Below are positions 23,720 through 33,605 of a stretch of DNA of 34,876 nucleotides, piece after piece. The stretch spans positions 1 to 34,876 of the forward strand of contig JAIPMN010011721.1 of the NCBI GenBank assembly GCA_020650975.1. Reading direction: 5' to 3'. Both the position numbers and the translations under genes were made by a program. The DNA is from Apostichopus californicus. Its lineage: Eukaryota; Echinodermata; Holothuroidea; Aspidochirotida; Stichopodidae. Each line of letters starts with the position of its first letter. Within the stretch, counting starts at the first letter, position 1. The notes under the pieces were generated by a model. That model did no database searches. It saw only the letters and a program-made list of their open reading frames with translations, and was not told the origin of the DNA.

Positions 23720-24551
23720 TGACAGGAAGCAACATCCCTCCACTTTCTGAAGGGTGGGGGACACAATATCAAGGTTTAGTGACTGACTCACTCATGTAGG
23801 CGCTTGGCCTATCAGGCTCATAACGACTTGTGTATCTCATAAAGGAAGCACAAATATTGTGCTAATGATTAGTAGTTATTATTGCTATAATCTCATCTGC
23901 TCAACCCCCTATGAAAAAAAAACTTTCAAATAGATTGAAATAAAAAAATCCGGTTTCATTTATAGCATACACATTAAATGAGGAACCACATCCATACACT
24001 GCTAAGGCTATTTGCTAAGCCCCAAGATTATGAAAGCCTGCAGCATTCGCTAAGCTGCTTTCCAGTACATCAATTTTATAGTATGTTGTATTTCATATGA
24101 AAGTAATATAAGACTATATGTAAATCATATTGTGCATTCAGTTTGGTTAGCAATGCCAGTGACAGGGAGCAACATCCCTCCACTTTCTGAAGGGTGGGGG
24201 ACACAATATCAAGGTTTAGTGACTGACTCATGTAGGCGCTTGGCCTATCAGGCTCATAACGACTTGTGTATCTCATAAAGGGAGCACAAATATTGTGCTA
24301 ATGATTAGTAGTTATTATTGCTAAATAAAAAGTAATAAAATCCGGTTTCATTTATAGCAAACACATTAAATGAGGAACCACATCCATACACTGCTAAGGC
24401 TATTTGCTAAGCCCCAAGATTATGAAAGCCTGCAGCATTCGCTAAGCTGCTTTCCAGTATATCAATTTTATAGTATGTTGTATTTCATATGAAAGTAATA
24501 TAAGACTATATGTAAATCATATTGTGCATTCAGTTTGGTTAGCAATGCCAG
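23720..24551 (+). repeat. Tandem duplication, 440-bp and 392-bp copies
   Basis: Copy 1 (23720-24159) and copy 2 (24160-24551) start TGACAGG-AGCAACATCCC and run to CAATGCCAGT with near identity. Copy 2 lacks about 40 bp of an A-rich stretch (around 23900-23945 in copy 1) and one ACTC unit. No coding content. Confidence 0.92.
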
Positions 24552-25066
24552 TGTTTTGGAGATAACTACATATTTTTGTTAATCATTATACCTCAGGTTC
24601 TAGTTAAGTAATGTACCTATGTTCACAAAATATTTGATTTCTGATTAAGTTAGCTAATGTTAAGTACAGAGCCATATACTAGGGGGGGGGGTGGACAGCT
24701 GCCACCCTGAGATCCCCACTTCCTAAATGAAAGTAGGCCTAGGATAATGTGATAGCCTGGATAGAATGAGCTTTTTCAGTAAGTTCTAGCGAAATGTTCA
24801 TAACATAATCTTCTGATTTCATTAGTCAGTAGTTTGCTACCTCAAGATTCTAGGCATTTGTTGTAAGAAAAGCATTAAAACATAACGCAATGTTTTTTTT
24901 AACCGCTCATCACATACATGTACGATCACAGATGTAATGACAGTGCATTTGTTTTGGTTTTCACAAGTTTTGTTAGAATGTCAATAAACATAGAGAGCTC
25001 CTACTATTTAACCTGCGTTAACAGTGTAGCAGTCTAATGTGAAACAACGGTTTAAAAATAGAATAA
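24552..25066. other. Non-coding spacer before the second DIRS element
   Basis: AT-rich, with a G run near 24681. No feature recognised. Confidence 0.5.
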
Positions 25067-25082
25067 ATTTACTTCGATCCTC

Positions 25083-25205
25083 GCTTACCTGTCTCCCCAC
25101 AACCTTAGCACACTCATTCTACCGCGCCTAGAATGTCCTGGTAACCTTTTAACACTGTGCACCCTCTGTGACCCGGCTTCACGGGTCACTGCCCTTCCTT
25201 CTCAT
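25083..25205 (+). repeat. Left ITR of the DIRS element
   Basis: 123 bp, from GCTTACCTGTCTCCCC to CCTTCCTTCTCAT, identical to the reverse complement of 31810-31932. It includes a perfect 8-bp stem GTGACCCG / CGGGTCAC (25168-25189, 6-nt loop). Confidence 0.95.
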
Positions 25206-25841
25206 TCTACCAACCAAAGAGTCTAGATCGCAAATTTTCGAGCGGATTTTTCCATCGGATTTCGTCCACTTTTGGTTCCTAGGATCGGAAATTTTTTCCC
25301 ATCCACTGTTTTTGGAAGTATTTGAAGTCGTTGCAGCCCGATAAGTATCCTTTTCTTCTTATAAGAGAGGTTTTTAGGGCTGTTTTAGTGGAGCGGCGTT
25401 CGCTCCGTTTTTTTCTGTGCAGAACACTAGTGCTGGTAGCAGTTCCGCGAATTGTTTACCGTAGTTACACTAGTTCCCGCCTTTTTTTGGCTAAACACGC
25501 TATATGCGTTAGTTCGTTTCCCTCGTCCGTTTGTTTAGTTGTCAACTACTCGTTTTATTATCTTTATATAGTTGTCTCATTCGTTGCTTGTTATACTATA
25601 TATTTTGTCCCTTCTACTCTCTCCAGGCTCGTTCCTGGTTTTTCCCCACCTTTGGTGGGCTGGCTTTAGGCCTAGTTTGTTTACCTTGTAAGCCGCGGGC
25701 CTCTAGCCGAGGCACGTTGTTAAGGTATATATATTATATTTATCTCTTCCTTGTTAGCTGATTTCCTCCCCCCTTTCCCCCCCCCCCCATCTCCTATTAA
25801 ATTGTTAAGAAGTTGTTTCCTTAACTAGGGGTTATTCAGTC
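25206..25841 (+). other. Leader of the DIRS element
   Basis: Non-coding, between the ITR and the gag ATG. It contains GATAAGTATCCTTTTCTT, conserved in the decayed element at about 7803, and a C run (about 25774-25789). A promoter is expected in this region but no clear core element was identified. Confidence 0.55.
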
Positions 25842-27954
25842 ATGTCTAGGAGTCAGCTGAAATGCATTAATTGCTCCATGTTCCGGCCAGGGAGGGCCTG
25901 GGATGAACATGACCTTTGTCCCAAGTGCCGTACGTGTACTTGGAGGGATCCGTGTCTGGTGTGTATGCAGTTCACCCCCTGTCAATGGCTAGATATCGAT
26001 ACCTGGCTAGCAGGACAAAGAATGAAGCTACAGGACAAGCTAGACTTGCTCCCTAACCCCAGCGGCTCCCTAGTAGTGGGAGACCTAGTGCAGATAGGAG
26101 AGGAAGAGGAAGGAGAGGTGGTGGAGAGGGGCCCAGGGGGCCGAGGAAGAGAGTGTGGACAGAGAACGAGAGAGAGAGAGAGAAGGAGAGATAGAGAGAA
26201 AGAGAAAAAGTGCCTCCCACGGTCCCGGCGACGTCCGGTTTGATTTTGGCCAAGGGGAAAGGCAAGGAAAAGGGCAAGGCTACGGCCAAGAAAAATATTG
26301 CCCAGGAAGAAGTCCGGCACCGCGGGCCCCGAGAGAGCTTCCCAAGCCGGGTCGCAAAGGAACACCCCTACGGAGAGGCAGGTGCCACGGGCACCGGAAA
26401 GCCCAGTCCGAGCCCCATCCGGGACGCACAACAGAGAACCTGAGGCCGGAGGGTCGCTGACAAACCAGAGCCGGTCCCGGAGCGGGGACCGAGAGCGACA
26501 GCCGATACGACCCACTGTTGGGATCCCAGACCGGGACAGCAGAGGAAGAGATACTACACACAAACCAGCCAGACGGGAACGCACCAGATCACGGTCCCGA
26601 TCTCCCAGAGGCACTAGGAGGAGATGGTCACCAGCCTCAGACCAATCATCTGACTCCTCTGATGATGGCTACAGAAGGGCAAAGAGGAGGTACCGGCCCC
26701 ACAAACAATGCCACAAGGAAGAACCAGCGTGGCTGGCCCAACTAACAGGCCTCCTGAAACCGCTCTTAGAGAGAGCAACAGAGAGCCGGAGCGGAGACAG
26801 AAGTTGGGAGCCGGAGGGTAGCAACCACGACCAGTGCGGTCCCGGTGCCACAACCGACCCAGGAACCGGAGGCAGTCGTTCTCGGTGAGGACACTCTTTA
26901 CTGCAGAGCCTCTGTAAACCTCTCGGGATTGGAAGACAAAACCGACGATCCCCCGGAGTTCGAGTCCCTAGAGGACGAATTCACAGGTAGCCTCGAGGAG
27001 GAGGAAACCCATGGCGGGAGGTACATTGCCTCCGGAACTCACGATGCGGGCGGCGGACATCTTCCAGAAACACCTGGGTTTCGAAGAGTCACCTGACATG
27101 CCATCCAAACCAACTCAGGTCTCAAAACTGACGGCTACAGGGGAGGTCACAAACCGACCAAGATCCACCATGCCAATCGACGCCTCGTACTATAATAGGT
27201 TCGAGGCAATCGCAGATAAGAAGAGATGGACTGCGTTCCCAGCCAAAGCAGAACGATCCATCAGGTTTCCAGATGACGCTTGGAAAGCCCTCTTCAAATG
27301 CCCATCCATTCCACAGAATCTAAAGAAAAGCTGAGGTCGGAACAAGGATCCTCATCTGCACATATCTTCAGAAACCCGAACCAGAAGAAGTAAGAGGAGC
27401 TACTGGTCGACGTGGACGTAGCTGCATGCTCCGGGATGAAGTTTACCTCCGTCCTCGTGCTCACCGAGGTACTGATGAAACACCACCAGCAGCTCCCCCA
27501 GGACGACAACCATGTGTCCAGAAACGAAGCTGGTCAGCTACTACTACTCCTGGGGCCGCTCGTGAGACTGGCGTTCGACCAATTCGCCGGAGTCGCCACA
27601 CGTTCAGTGAAGGCCAGAAGGGAGAATGTTGTATCCTCCATCCGCTGGCCATCGGTGGAAGCCAAGGCTAGGATGTTAGCCTTACCCTCCCTTGGAGACG
27701 ATCTGTTCGCTGGCAACTTCCAACAGAAGTTACAGGAAGAAGTCTCACGTAGAGAACTCTGGCTAAATCTGAATTCCGTTCATCAGATAGATTCAGAACG
27801 AGACCATACCGTCCGAGAGAAACCAGGCCAGCCAGAGGGGGCAGAGGAACCTCTCTCAGAACACCCGCCAGAGGGGCTCCACGGGGCAGGTGACGAGGAA
27901 CAACCAGTCGTCCACATCGTCCATGGGGAACGAGAGGCACAGGCAGAGGCCTGA
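25842..27954 (+). pseudogene. DIRS gag, frameshifted
   Basis: Starts at ATG 25842 with a cysteine-rich N-terminus (CINCSMF...CPKCRTC...CLVCMQF), four CxxC-like pairs resembling the zinc-binding start of DIRS gags. This is followed by a low-complexity acidic and then Arg/Glu-rich stretch over a GA microsatellite (about 26160-26215), and an RS-rich segment. Conserved C-terminal gag sequence follows in other frames: DAWKALFK (about 27275) and LGPLVRLAFDQFAGVATRSVKARR plus ALPSLGDDLF (about 27550-27710). Reading it through needs at least four frame changes, and an in-frame TAA near 27390 also intervenes. Unlikely to make full-length Gag as assembled. Confidence 0.8.
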
Positions 27955-28047
27955 CGACGAGTCGACGGGACAGCGACCGCTCCTCCGCTAGACCGCCGTT
28001 CGCCGCCCGGCCCTAGGGGTGCCCACCTCACCGCGGCAATTCCGCAG

Positions 28048-30057
28048 GTGGGGGGGGGGAGACTAACATACTTCACCCAGCAATGGGAAACTATGGGCGG
28101 GGACAAGGGGTGTTGGAGACGATCTCACAAGGGTACCGAATAGAATTCACCTCCAGTCCACCTTTCGGGGATGGAGGAAGACTGACCCCAACACCCACGG
28201 ACCCCGTCCAAGAAGCGGCGCTAGACGGGGAAATTTCAGCCCTGCTGGCAAAGCGGGCAATTGTAGAGGTATCGGCAGAGGCGGGACCCCTCTTCCGGTC
28301 CTCTCTTTTTCTAACAAGAAAACGGGACGGATCTTGGCGTCCCATCCTAAACTTTAAAACCCCTGAACAAGAATTGCATAGATCCAAAACGTTTCTGCAT
28401 GGAAACACTAAATTTAATCCTACCCCTACTCAGAAAGGGTATGTGGGCGTCAAGCGTGGACTTACAAGATGCCTACTTACACATACCGATACACCGACAC
28501 CATCAACGGTACCTAGGCTTCCAATACGCCGGAAGGGAATTCACATTCAGGGCACTCCCGTTCGGGCTGTCAACGGCACCAAGAGCCTTCACAAGAGTGG
28601 CGGGAACTGTAATCTCCCACCTCAGAAAAAGAGGAGTGACGCTATACGCATACCTCGACGATTGGCTCATAGTAGGAGAGTCGCAGTCGAACGCGTCAGA
28701 CAACGTACAAAAGACGGTACCAACCCATCAGGAGCTGGGTTGGATAATCAACGAAACAAAGTCACAGCTGACCCCAACACAGACGATCCAGTTCCTGGGG
28801 GCAATACTAGACTTTACAACAGGGATAGCCAGTCCCTCAGAACAGAGGATCGAGGCAGTCAGAACGACCACAGCCCAAATCCTATCACAACAAGAGTCAT
28901 CGACAGGGATGTGGCTCCGAGCCCGATTATGCAGACTACACATGCGTCCGCTGCAACTTCACCTGCAAAAGACGACCAATTCCTACAAAACCTAGAAAAG
29001 ACAGCGCCGATCCCCCGGTCGGAAGAGATCACACCTCACCTGCAATGGTGGCACGACACGGAGATCTGTGACCAAGGGGTTCCCTTCATCGTGAATCTGC
29101 CAATGACATCGGTCACGACGGACGCCTCACTGAAAGAGTGGGGAGCCCACTGGAACAACCTAACAGCTTGGGGGACGTGGTCCCCAGTGGAGAAAACATG
29201 GCATATCAACTTACTAGAGATGTTGGCTGTCAAACGGGCCCTAGAGTTGTTCCACGAGAACGTGCAGAACACAGCGACCACCGTCTTTACAGACAATACC
29301 ACCGTAGTAGCATACATAAACAGACAAGGGGGCACCCACTCCGAGCTGTCAGCTGGCCTGGGAAGTCCTAATGACAGCCAAGGACTCCGGCATGACACTA
29401 CGAGCATCCCATATCGTCGGCAAACTGAATGTCATGGCCGATGCCCTGTCCAGAGGATAGATGGACCCCAACGAGTGGGCACTATCCCAAGAAACGTGCA
29501 ACAGGATCTTCAAAGTCCTCGGCAGACCGATGGTGGACCTGTTTGCGACGGCGAAGAACGTCAAACTTCAGATCTTCTGCTCCAGACGGTTTCACCCCAG
29601 GGCGCACCACATCGACGCCATGTCCTTCCCATGGGACTATCTGGAAGCCAACGCCTTCCCGCCGCTCTGCATGATCGGCCAGGTGCTGAGAAAAATCCGA
29701 CACTCCAGGGGTAGAGTCATACTGGTAGCCCCATTCTGGCCTCGCAGACCATGGTTCGGGGAAATCCTACAACTCCTAATGGACACCCCAGCGATCCTAC
29801 CAAACACACCCCATCTGCTGTCTAAAAGACGGGGGACCCTCAACCACCCAGACATCAAGGGTCTACAATTAGTTGCTTGGAAGTTGTCAGGACTTCCCTC
29901 ACACAGAGGGGTTTTTCGGAGGCGGCTGCCGCTGTGGCAGCTGACGCCAGGAGAACATCAACCGTGGCAACTTACGATTCCCGACTACGAAAATTCGGGG
30001 AATGGTGCCAGAACAGACAGGTACTGCCACCCGAGACCTCTCTGGCACAAGTTGTAA
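28048..30057 (+). pseudogene. DIRS RT / RNase H / methyltransferase-like polyprotein, frameshifted
   Basis: Domain order is visible across two main frames. The RT N-terminus has GYRIEFTSSPPF and RKRDGSWRPILN (about 28130-28355). The palm has LQDAYLHIPI, ALPFGLSTAPRAFTRVAG and catalytic YLDD (28651-28662). RNase H has TDASLKEWGAHW, LLEMLAVKRAL and VFTDNTTVVAYINRQGG (about 29110-29335). Then comes a Dam-like methyltransferase-type region from ATG 29461 (DPNEWALS, VDLFAT, AHHIDAMSF, AFPPL, RVILVAPFWPRRPWF). Frame changes are needed near 28105 (G run), 28357 (extra A in AAAA; the decayed sister lacks it), 28976 (one A short) and 29350, plus a TAG at 29458-29460. Non-functional as assembled. Confidence 0.88.
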
Positions 30058-30950
30058 ACTTCCTTCACTCCCTCTTCGAGGAGGGCAAGCAAGTGTCAAC
30101 CATCAAGAACTACAGGTCGGCAATTACCGCTATCCACCGCGGCTTTGCAGATGGGTCCACCCCGGGCAACAACGGGGACATCGCCCAGCTCATCAGGGGC
30201 ATGGCAAACAGGCGTCCTCGGATCAGACGGCTCGCCCCTTCGTGGAGTCTATCAGCAGTACTGCAGGCACTCACTAAATCACCGTACGAACCATTGGCTT
30301 CAGCCTCGCTGGCAGCCCTTACTAAGAAAACCCTTTTCTTGATCGCCCTCGCGTCAGCAAGAAGAAGGAGCTGTCTCCATGCTCTGTCTACGAAACAGAA
30401 CCATATCAGGTTTGAGAACCACGGAGTGAGAATGGTCCCCGATCCGTCCTTTATAGCCAAGAACCAGGTCCTATCCTTCCTGCCGGGGGACATCTTTATC
30501 CCCGAAATAAAGACGCTCTCCTCAGTCGCAGAGGACAAACTGTGGTGCTCAGTCAAGGCTCTCAAGTGGTACTTAAACAAGACTCAACCCCTGAGAGGAA
30601 CAACCACGTCCTTGTTCATACTACCCAGAGCACCTTATTCAGCGGCGTCTAAGGACACCCTTTCTCGGTGGCTGACAGAGATTATTCGCCCCTTCGCAGT
30701 TGGCACGACTACACCGAGAGCCCACGACATTAGAGGAGTAGCGGCCTCGACAGCTCTCTTTGCAGGAGTCCCAATAGAGGACATCCTTAAGGCAGCAGCT
30801 TGGTGGACACCAACGACGTTCGTCGCCTGTTACCTTTCAGACTCATTACAGGCCGAGGCGGCATTTTGTAGCGCGGTGATGCGAGGTCCGGCGGGTACTA
30901 GGTCCCACCTCTCGGGCCTCCCACCATCGGGCAGTGCCACTCGGAGCTAG
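29877..30950 (+). CDS. DIRS tyrosine recombinase, open frame
   Basis: A 357-codon open frame for the recombinase that would resolve the circular DNA intermediate and integrate it. The N-terminal SAM-like core-binding part (residues 20-110) includes EEGKQVSTIKNYRSAI. Catalytic residues of the tyrosine-recombinase fold are all visible: Arg in SARRRS (about R163), H283-D-I-R286, Trp at the usual His position (W309/W310) and nucleophile Y319 in FVACYLSD, nine residues after W310. The frame overlaps the preceding polyprotein by about 180 nt in another frame. The first codon of the open stretch is TTG, and the first in-frame ATG lies inside the domain (about 30200), so expression probably needs frameshifting, splicing or a non-AUG start. 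The TAG stop lies in the ICR. Confidence 0.9.
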   Translation: MEVVRTSLTQRGFSEAAAAVAADARRTSTVATYDSRLRKFGEWCQNRQVLPPETSLAQVVNFLHSLFEEGKQVSTIKNYRSAITAIHRGFADGSTPGNNGDIAQLIRGMANRRPRIRRLAPSWSLSAVLQALTKSPYEPLASASLAALTKKTLFLIALASARRRSCLHALSTKQNHIRFENHGVRMVPDPSFIAKNQVLSFLPGDIFIPEIKTLSSVAEDKLWCSVKALKWYLNKTQPLRGTTTSLFILPRAPYSAASKDTLSRWLTEIIRPFAVGTTTPRAHDIRGVAASTALFAGVPIEDILKAAAWWTPTTFVACYLSDSLQAEAAFCSAVMRGPAGTRSHLSGLPPSGSATRS

Positions 30951-31041
30951 GGTTGTGGGGAGACAGGTAAGCGAGGAGCGAAGTAAATATTCCAAAACTT
31001 ACTGGTTTGGATATTTACGAGTGACGAGCTTACCTGTCTCC
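30946..31041 (+). repeat. Internal complementary region (ICR)
   Basis: 30946-30989 is the reverse complement of the left end (25067-25110, one mismatch in the GGAKCG segment plus small differences). 30993-31041 (CAAAACTTACTGG...CTGTCTCC) is the reverse complement of the right outer end (31919-31967). A four-base spacer (ATTC) joins them. The arrangement equals the inverted junction of a circular copy and defines the true element ends. Confidence 0.92.
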
Positions 31042-31220
31042 ATAGGGGGGGGGGGGTGGAACACAGCCGGACGGAGGAGCGGTCGCACTGACTTGACAAA
31101 ACACCTTCCAGCACAGGCCAAGAGACCTGAGGAAAGGAGGTGCCACTACCGAACGAGTCCTCGTGCGATCACCTATTGTTACCGGTGAGTTCATTGTAAA
31201 GATAGTTTTATCTTGACTGG

Positions 31221-31420
31221 TAGTAACCGGTAGTAACTTGTAGTAACCGGTAGTAACTTGTAGTAACCGGTAGTAACTTGTAGTAACCGGTAGTAACTTG
31301 TAGTAACCGGTAGTAACTTGTAGTAACCGGTAGTAACTTGTAGTGACCGGTAGTAACTTGTAGTAACCGGTAGTAACTTGTAGTAACCGGTAGTAACTTG
31401 TAGTAACTCGTAGTAACTTA
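31221..31420 (+). repeat. 20-bp minisatellite, about 10 units
   Basis: Tandem units TAGTAACCGGTAGTAACTTG, nearly perfect (one A to G change at about 31345; the last unit is altered). It lies in the 3' non-coding part of the DIRS element. Because three units make 60 bp, it yields a long repetitive open frame on the minus strand that is not a gene. Confidence 0.97.
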
Positions 31421-31809
31421 GGGCCACTATGAGTAACTTGGGGAAGAGTGTCTGAAAAGTGTTTTATATATATATGGAGAAGCGTTATATATATATTTCA
31501 TTTATAATGTTGATACTTTTAATTATTTTTGTCATTCTCCATTAAACACTTCGGTGTTCAGGGCTTTGGGCCTAACTTGTAGAGTACCTTCTGCTACCTT
31601 GGGTCTCCTTTGTTAGAGCTAAGGGGTACAGGCGTGTACGGGGTTGTAGAGGGCTCCCCACAGGACGGGGAGTACTACCCCTCCCGTCGGAAGCGTCAGA
31701 AATTCGATGTTAGGCTAGGAGTCGGGGGGGGGGGTAGCCCTCCCATTTTGTCGGGAAGGACTACTACTCGACTCCAAGGCAGAGACCACTTTGGAGGGGC
31801 TTTGGTCTC
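31421..31809 (+). other. 3' non-coding region of the DIRS element
   Basis: Between minisatellite and right ITR. Contains TATATATATA runs near 31470-31500, ATTAAA at about 31541 (possible polyadenylation signal) and a G run near 31727. No coding domain. Confidence 0.55.
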
Positions 31810-31932
31810 ATGAGAAGGAAGGGCAGTGACCCGTGAAGCCGGGTCACAGAGGGTGCACAGTGTTAAAAGGTTACCAGGACATTCTAGGCGCGGTAGAATG
31901 AGTGTGCTAAGGTTGTGGGGAGACAGGTAAGC
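31810..31932 (-). repeat. Right ITR of the DIRS element
   Basis: Exact inverted copy of 25083-25205 (123/123). The element continues about 35 bp beyond it with the right-specific end that is represented in the ICR. Confidence 0.95.
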
Positions 31933-31967
31933 TCGTCACTCGTAAATATCCAAACCAGTAAGTTTTG

Positions 31968-32637
31968 TAATTTCCGTCTATATGTTAGTTTTATTGTTAG
32001 CTGCTATGTCAGTGCCCCAGTTTTAAACTAAGAATGTTGAGGCACAATTCCCTACAAAGCCCACCCACCCAAAAATATGTCAAATCTAACAGTTAATTTA
32101 TACCTAAATTCCCCATATGGCTTCCCCTCAACATATATAGGATACTGCTACCATCAGAAATGCCCTAGCGTGCTCCTAATTACCTTTGTAAAACAATGAG
32201 TACAGAGCTTTATAAAGTAACACAGAGTCCTATCTTTCACCTACAGAGTGATTTTACTGAATAATGTTTTTCTAAATTTTATGTGTAATTTCTAAAAACT
32301 GAGATTTCAAACTAAAGAATGTTTTGATGCAACATACAATGCCTGGGAAGTGCCCCAGCACTCTGGGAGGCATTTTTAGCAAAATGTTTCGTGCTACAAT
32401 ACGCACCAACCGATGGTGGCTCTCCGCTTAGATAGTGTCATGATGGTCCCTTTTAGGAAATGGCTCGCTTACTAAAAACCCGATGAAAGCTTTGCACCAA
32501 CACGCTGGAAGGTGTGCGCTACATGCACGCTCTTTCAGTTTTATCCGTGTTCAGTCACTTATGTCCCAGCCCCCCACTTTTCAGTTGGATTTGATGCCCC
32601 TGTATAGAGGAGGTGTTGTAGGGGTAGGTACCTATTA
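31968..32637. other. Non-coding; contains a third copy of the GC module
   Basis: AT-rich flank of the DIRS element. 32402-32436 is a copy of the GC-rich module found at 21471 and 22288 (CAACCGATGGTGGC...TCCGCTTAGATAGT). Its left flank (CACTCTGGGAGGCATTTTTAGC) is also related. No TIRs of the 20040 element are seen here. Confidence 0.6.
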
Positions 32638-32806
32638 GGGGATAAATACGAGGGGAACCGGTCTTAAATTTGATTTGAGACCGATGATGACGTCATCGAG
32701 GAGGCTGAGCGGACCGAGGCGATAGCCGAGGTCCGCTGTCCTTCTCGATGACGTCATCAGAGGTCTCAAATCAAATTGAAGACCGGGTACCCTCGTTTTT
32801 ATCCCC
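32638..32806. repeat. 169-bp imperfect palindrome
   Basis: Begins GGGGATAAATACGAGG and ends in its inverted counterpart CCTCGTTTTTATCCCC. The arms pair almost throughout, including two TGATGACGTCATC blocks and ATTTGATTTGAGACC, with the centre at about 32722. Consistent with a foldback MITE or relic of one; no flanking duplication was established. Confidence 0.88.
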
Positions 32807-33605
32807 ATTCATAAATGACCCTCACAAATGTTAGAAAACGTCATTTTTTCGCTAATTTTTGCTGATCTGTATTTAATTCTCCCTATCCCTCACTTGATCT
32901 TTTTGATGAATGACGTAATAGTCACCTCATGTAAAACAGCATTTTCTTCCGACGAACATTAAGAGTGAAAAAATAAGAATGAAGCAGTGTCGTTTGGTCT
33001 TAAATTTTTGTAGTTTAATCAATTCAAACACTAAAAAATGGAGGGAAAAATTTCTAAAGATAACATTTTAAAACGTTTTTTTGACCTACCAGGTCAAATT
33101 GCGCAATAAACAGATGCTGATTTGTGTGTGTTCTGGAAAGTCCGTAAACACTACAACAGTTAGGCTAGCAACGTTGACTGTTGCTAACATTCTTTTGAGT
33201 AGAACTCGTCTATCCCTGGTCGGTAGATGAACCGTTCAAATAAACGTTTACTGGGCCTGAGTATGAGCAGTTTTTGAAGAGGTTCCGAGCCCCATTGTTC
33301 GACAGGTTTGTACTTGTAGTAACCGCAGTGTTATTGCGAGTCTGAAAGATCGCTAAGCCTAGTCCCTGGTCAGTCATGTCGTTACTGATAGTAGCATGGA
33401 CACTTCGAAGTTCGGACACCTAAGCCTTAAAACACCCCAAAACTATATCTTCTGGTATAAATCACCTGAAAATATACTTGATATGGTGGGAGAAGTGTGT
33501 TATATTACGATACACGGCCAAACTTTCTTTCCTGCAAACTGTTTTTACGTTGTATTCCAAGAAGATTCTTCGTGATTGTGGAACTGGTATTTCTTTGCTA
33601 GAGTA
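32807..33605. other. Non-coding; inverted-repeat-like motif near its end
   Basis: No gene recognised. A copy of the GAAGTTCGGACACC motif occurs at about 33405-33419, about 200 bp left of the element at 33606. Two related CCCTGGTC-GT segments at about 33213 and 33364 suggest an older repeat. Confidence 0.5.

Larger units (their letters stand above)
25067..31967 (+). mobile_element. Near-complete DIRS1-type YR retrotransposon
   Basis: About 6.9 kb with the full DIRS architecture in order: left ITR, leader, gag, RT/RNase H/methyltransferase-like region, tyrosine recombinase overlapping its end, ICR, 3' non-coding region with a minisatellite, and inverted right ITR. The ITR cores are identical over 123 bp, implying recent insertion. 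No integrase, LTR or target duplication is seen, as expected for elements that integrate by site-specific recombination. The element is markedly GC-richer than its flanks. Gag and RT carry several frameshifts, mostly in short homopolymers, while the recombinase frame is open. The outer limits were set by matching the ICR to the ends (left ATTTACTTCG, right AAGTTTTG). Confidence 0.92.

Noticed and set aside
26155..26460. Arg/Glu-rich proteins over the GA microsatellite
   Set aside because: Several overlapping frames are open simply because of the GA repeat; only the gag context at 25842 is supported.
28083..29714. Single 543-codon protein
   Set aside because: The frame contains the RT N-terminus and RNase H, but between about 28360 and 28976, and after about 29350, the conserved domains are in another frame. 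Those parts are out-of-frame translation, so it is a frameshifted polyprotein and not one real product.
31221..31420. CRISPR-like array
   Set aside because: Units are contiguous with no unique spacers and the context is a eukaryotic retrotransposon; it is a minisatellite.
31191..31427. Minus-strand 78-codon repetitive frame (Tyr/Leu/Thr-rich)
   Set aside because: It is produced by translating the 20-bp minisatellite, whose three-unit period is a multiple of three; no independent evidence for a protein.
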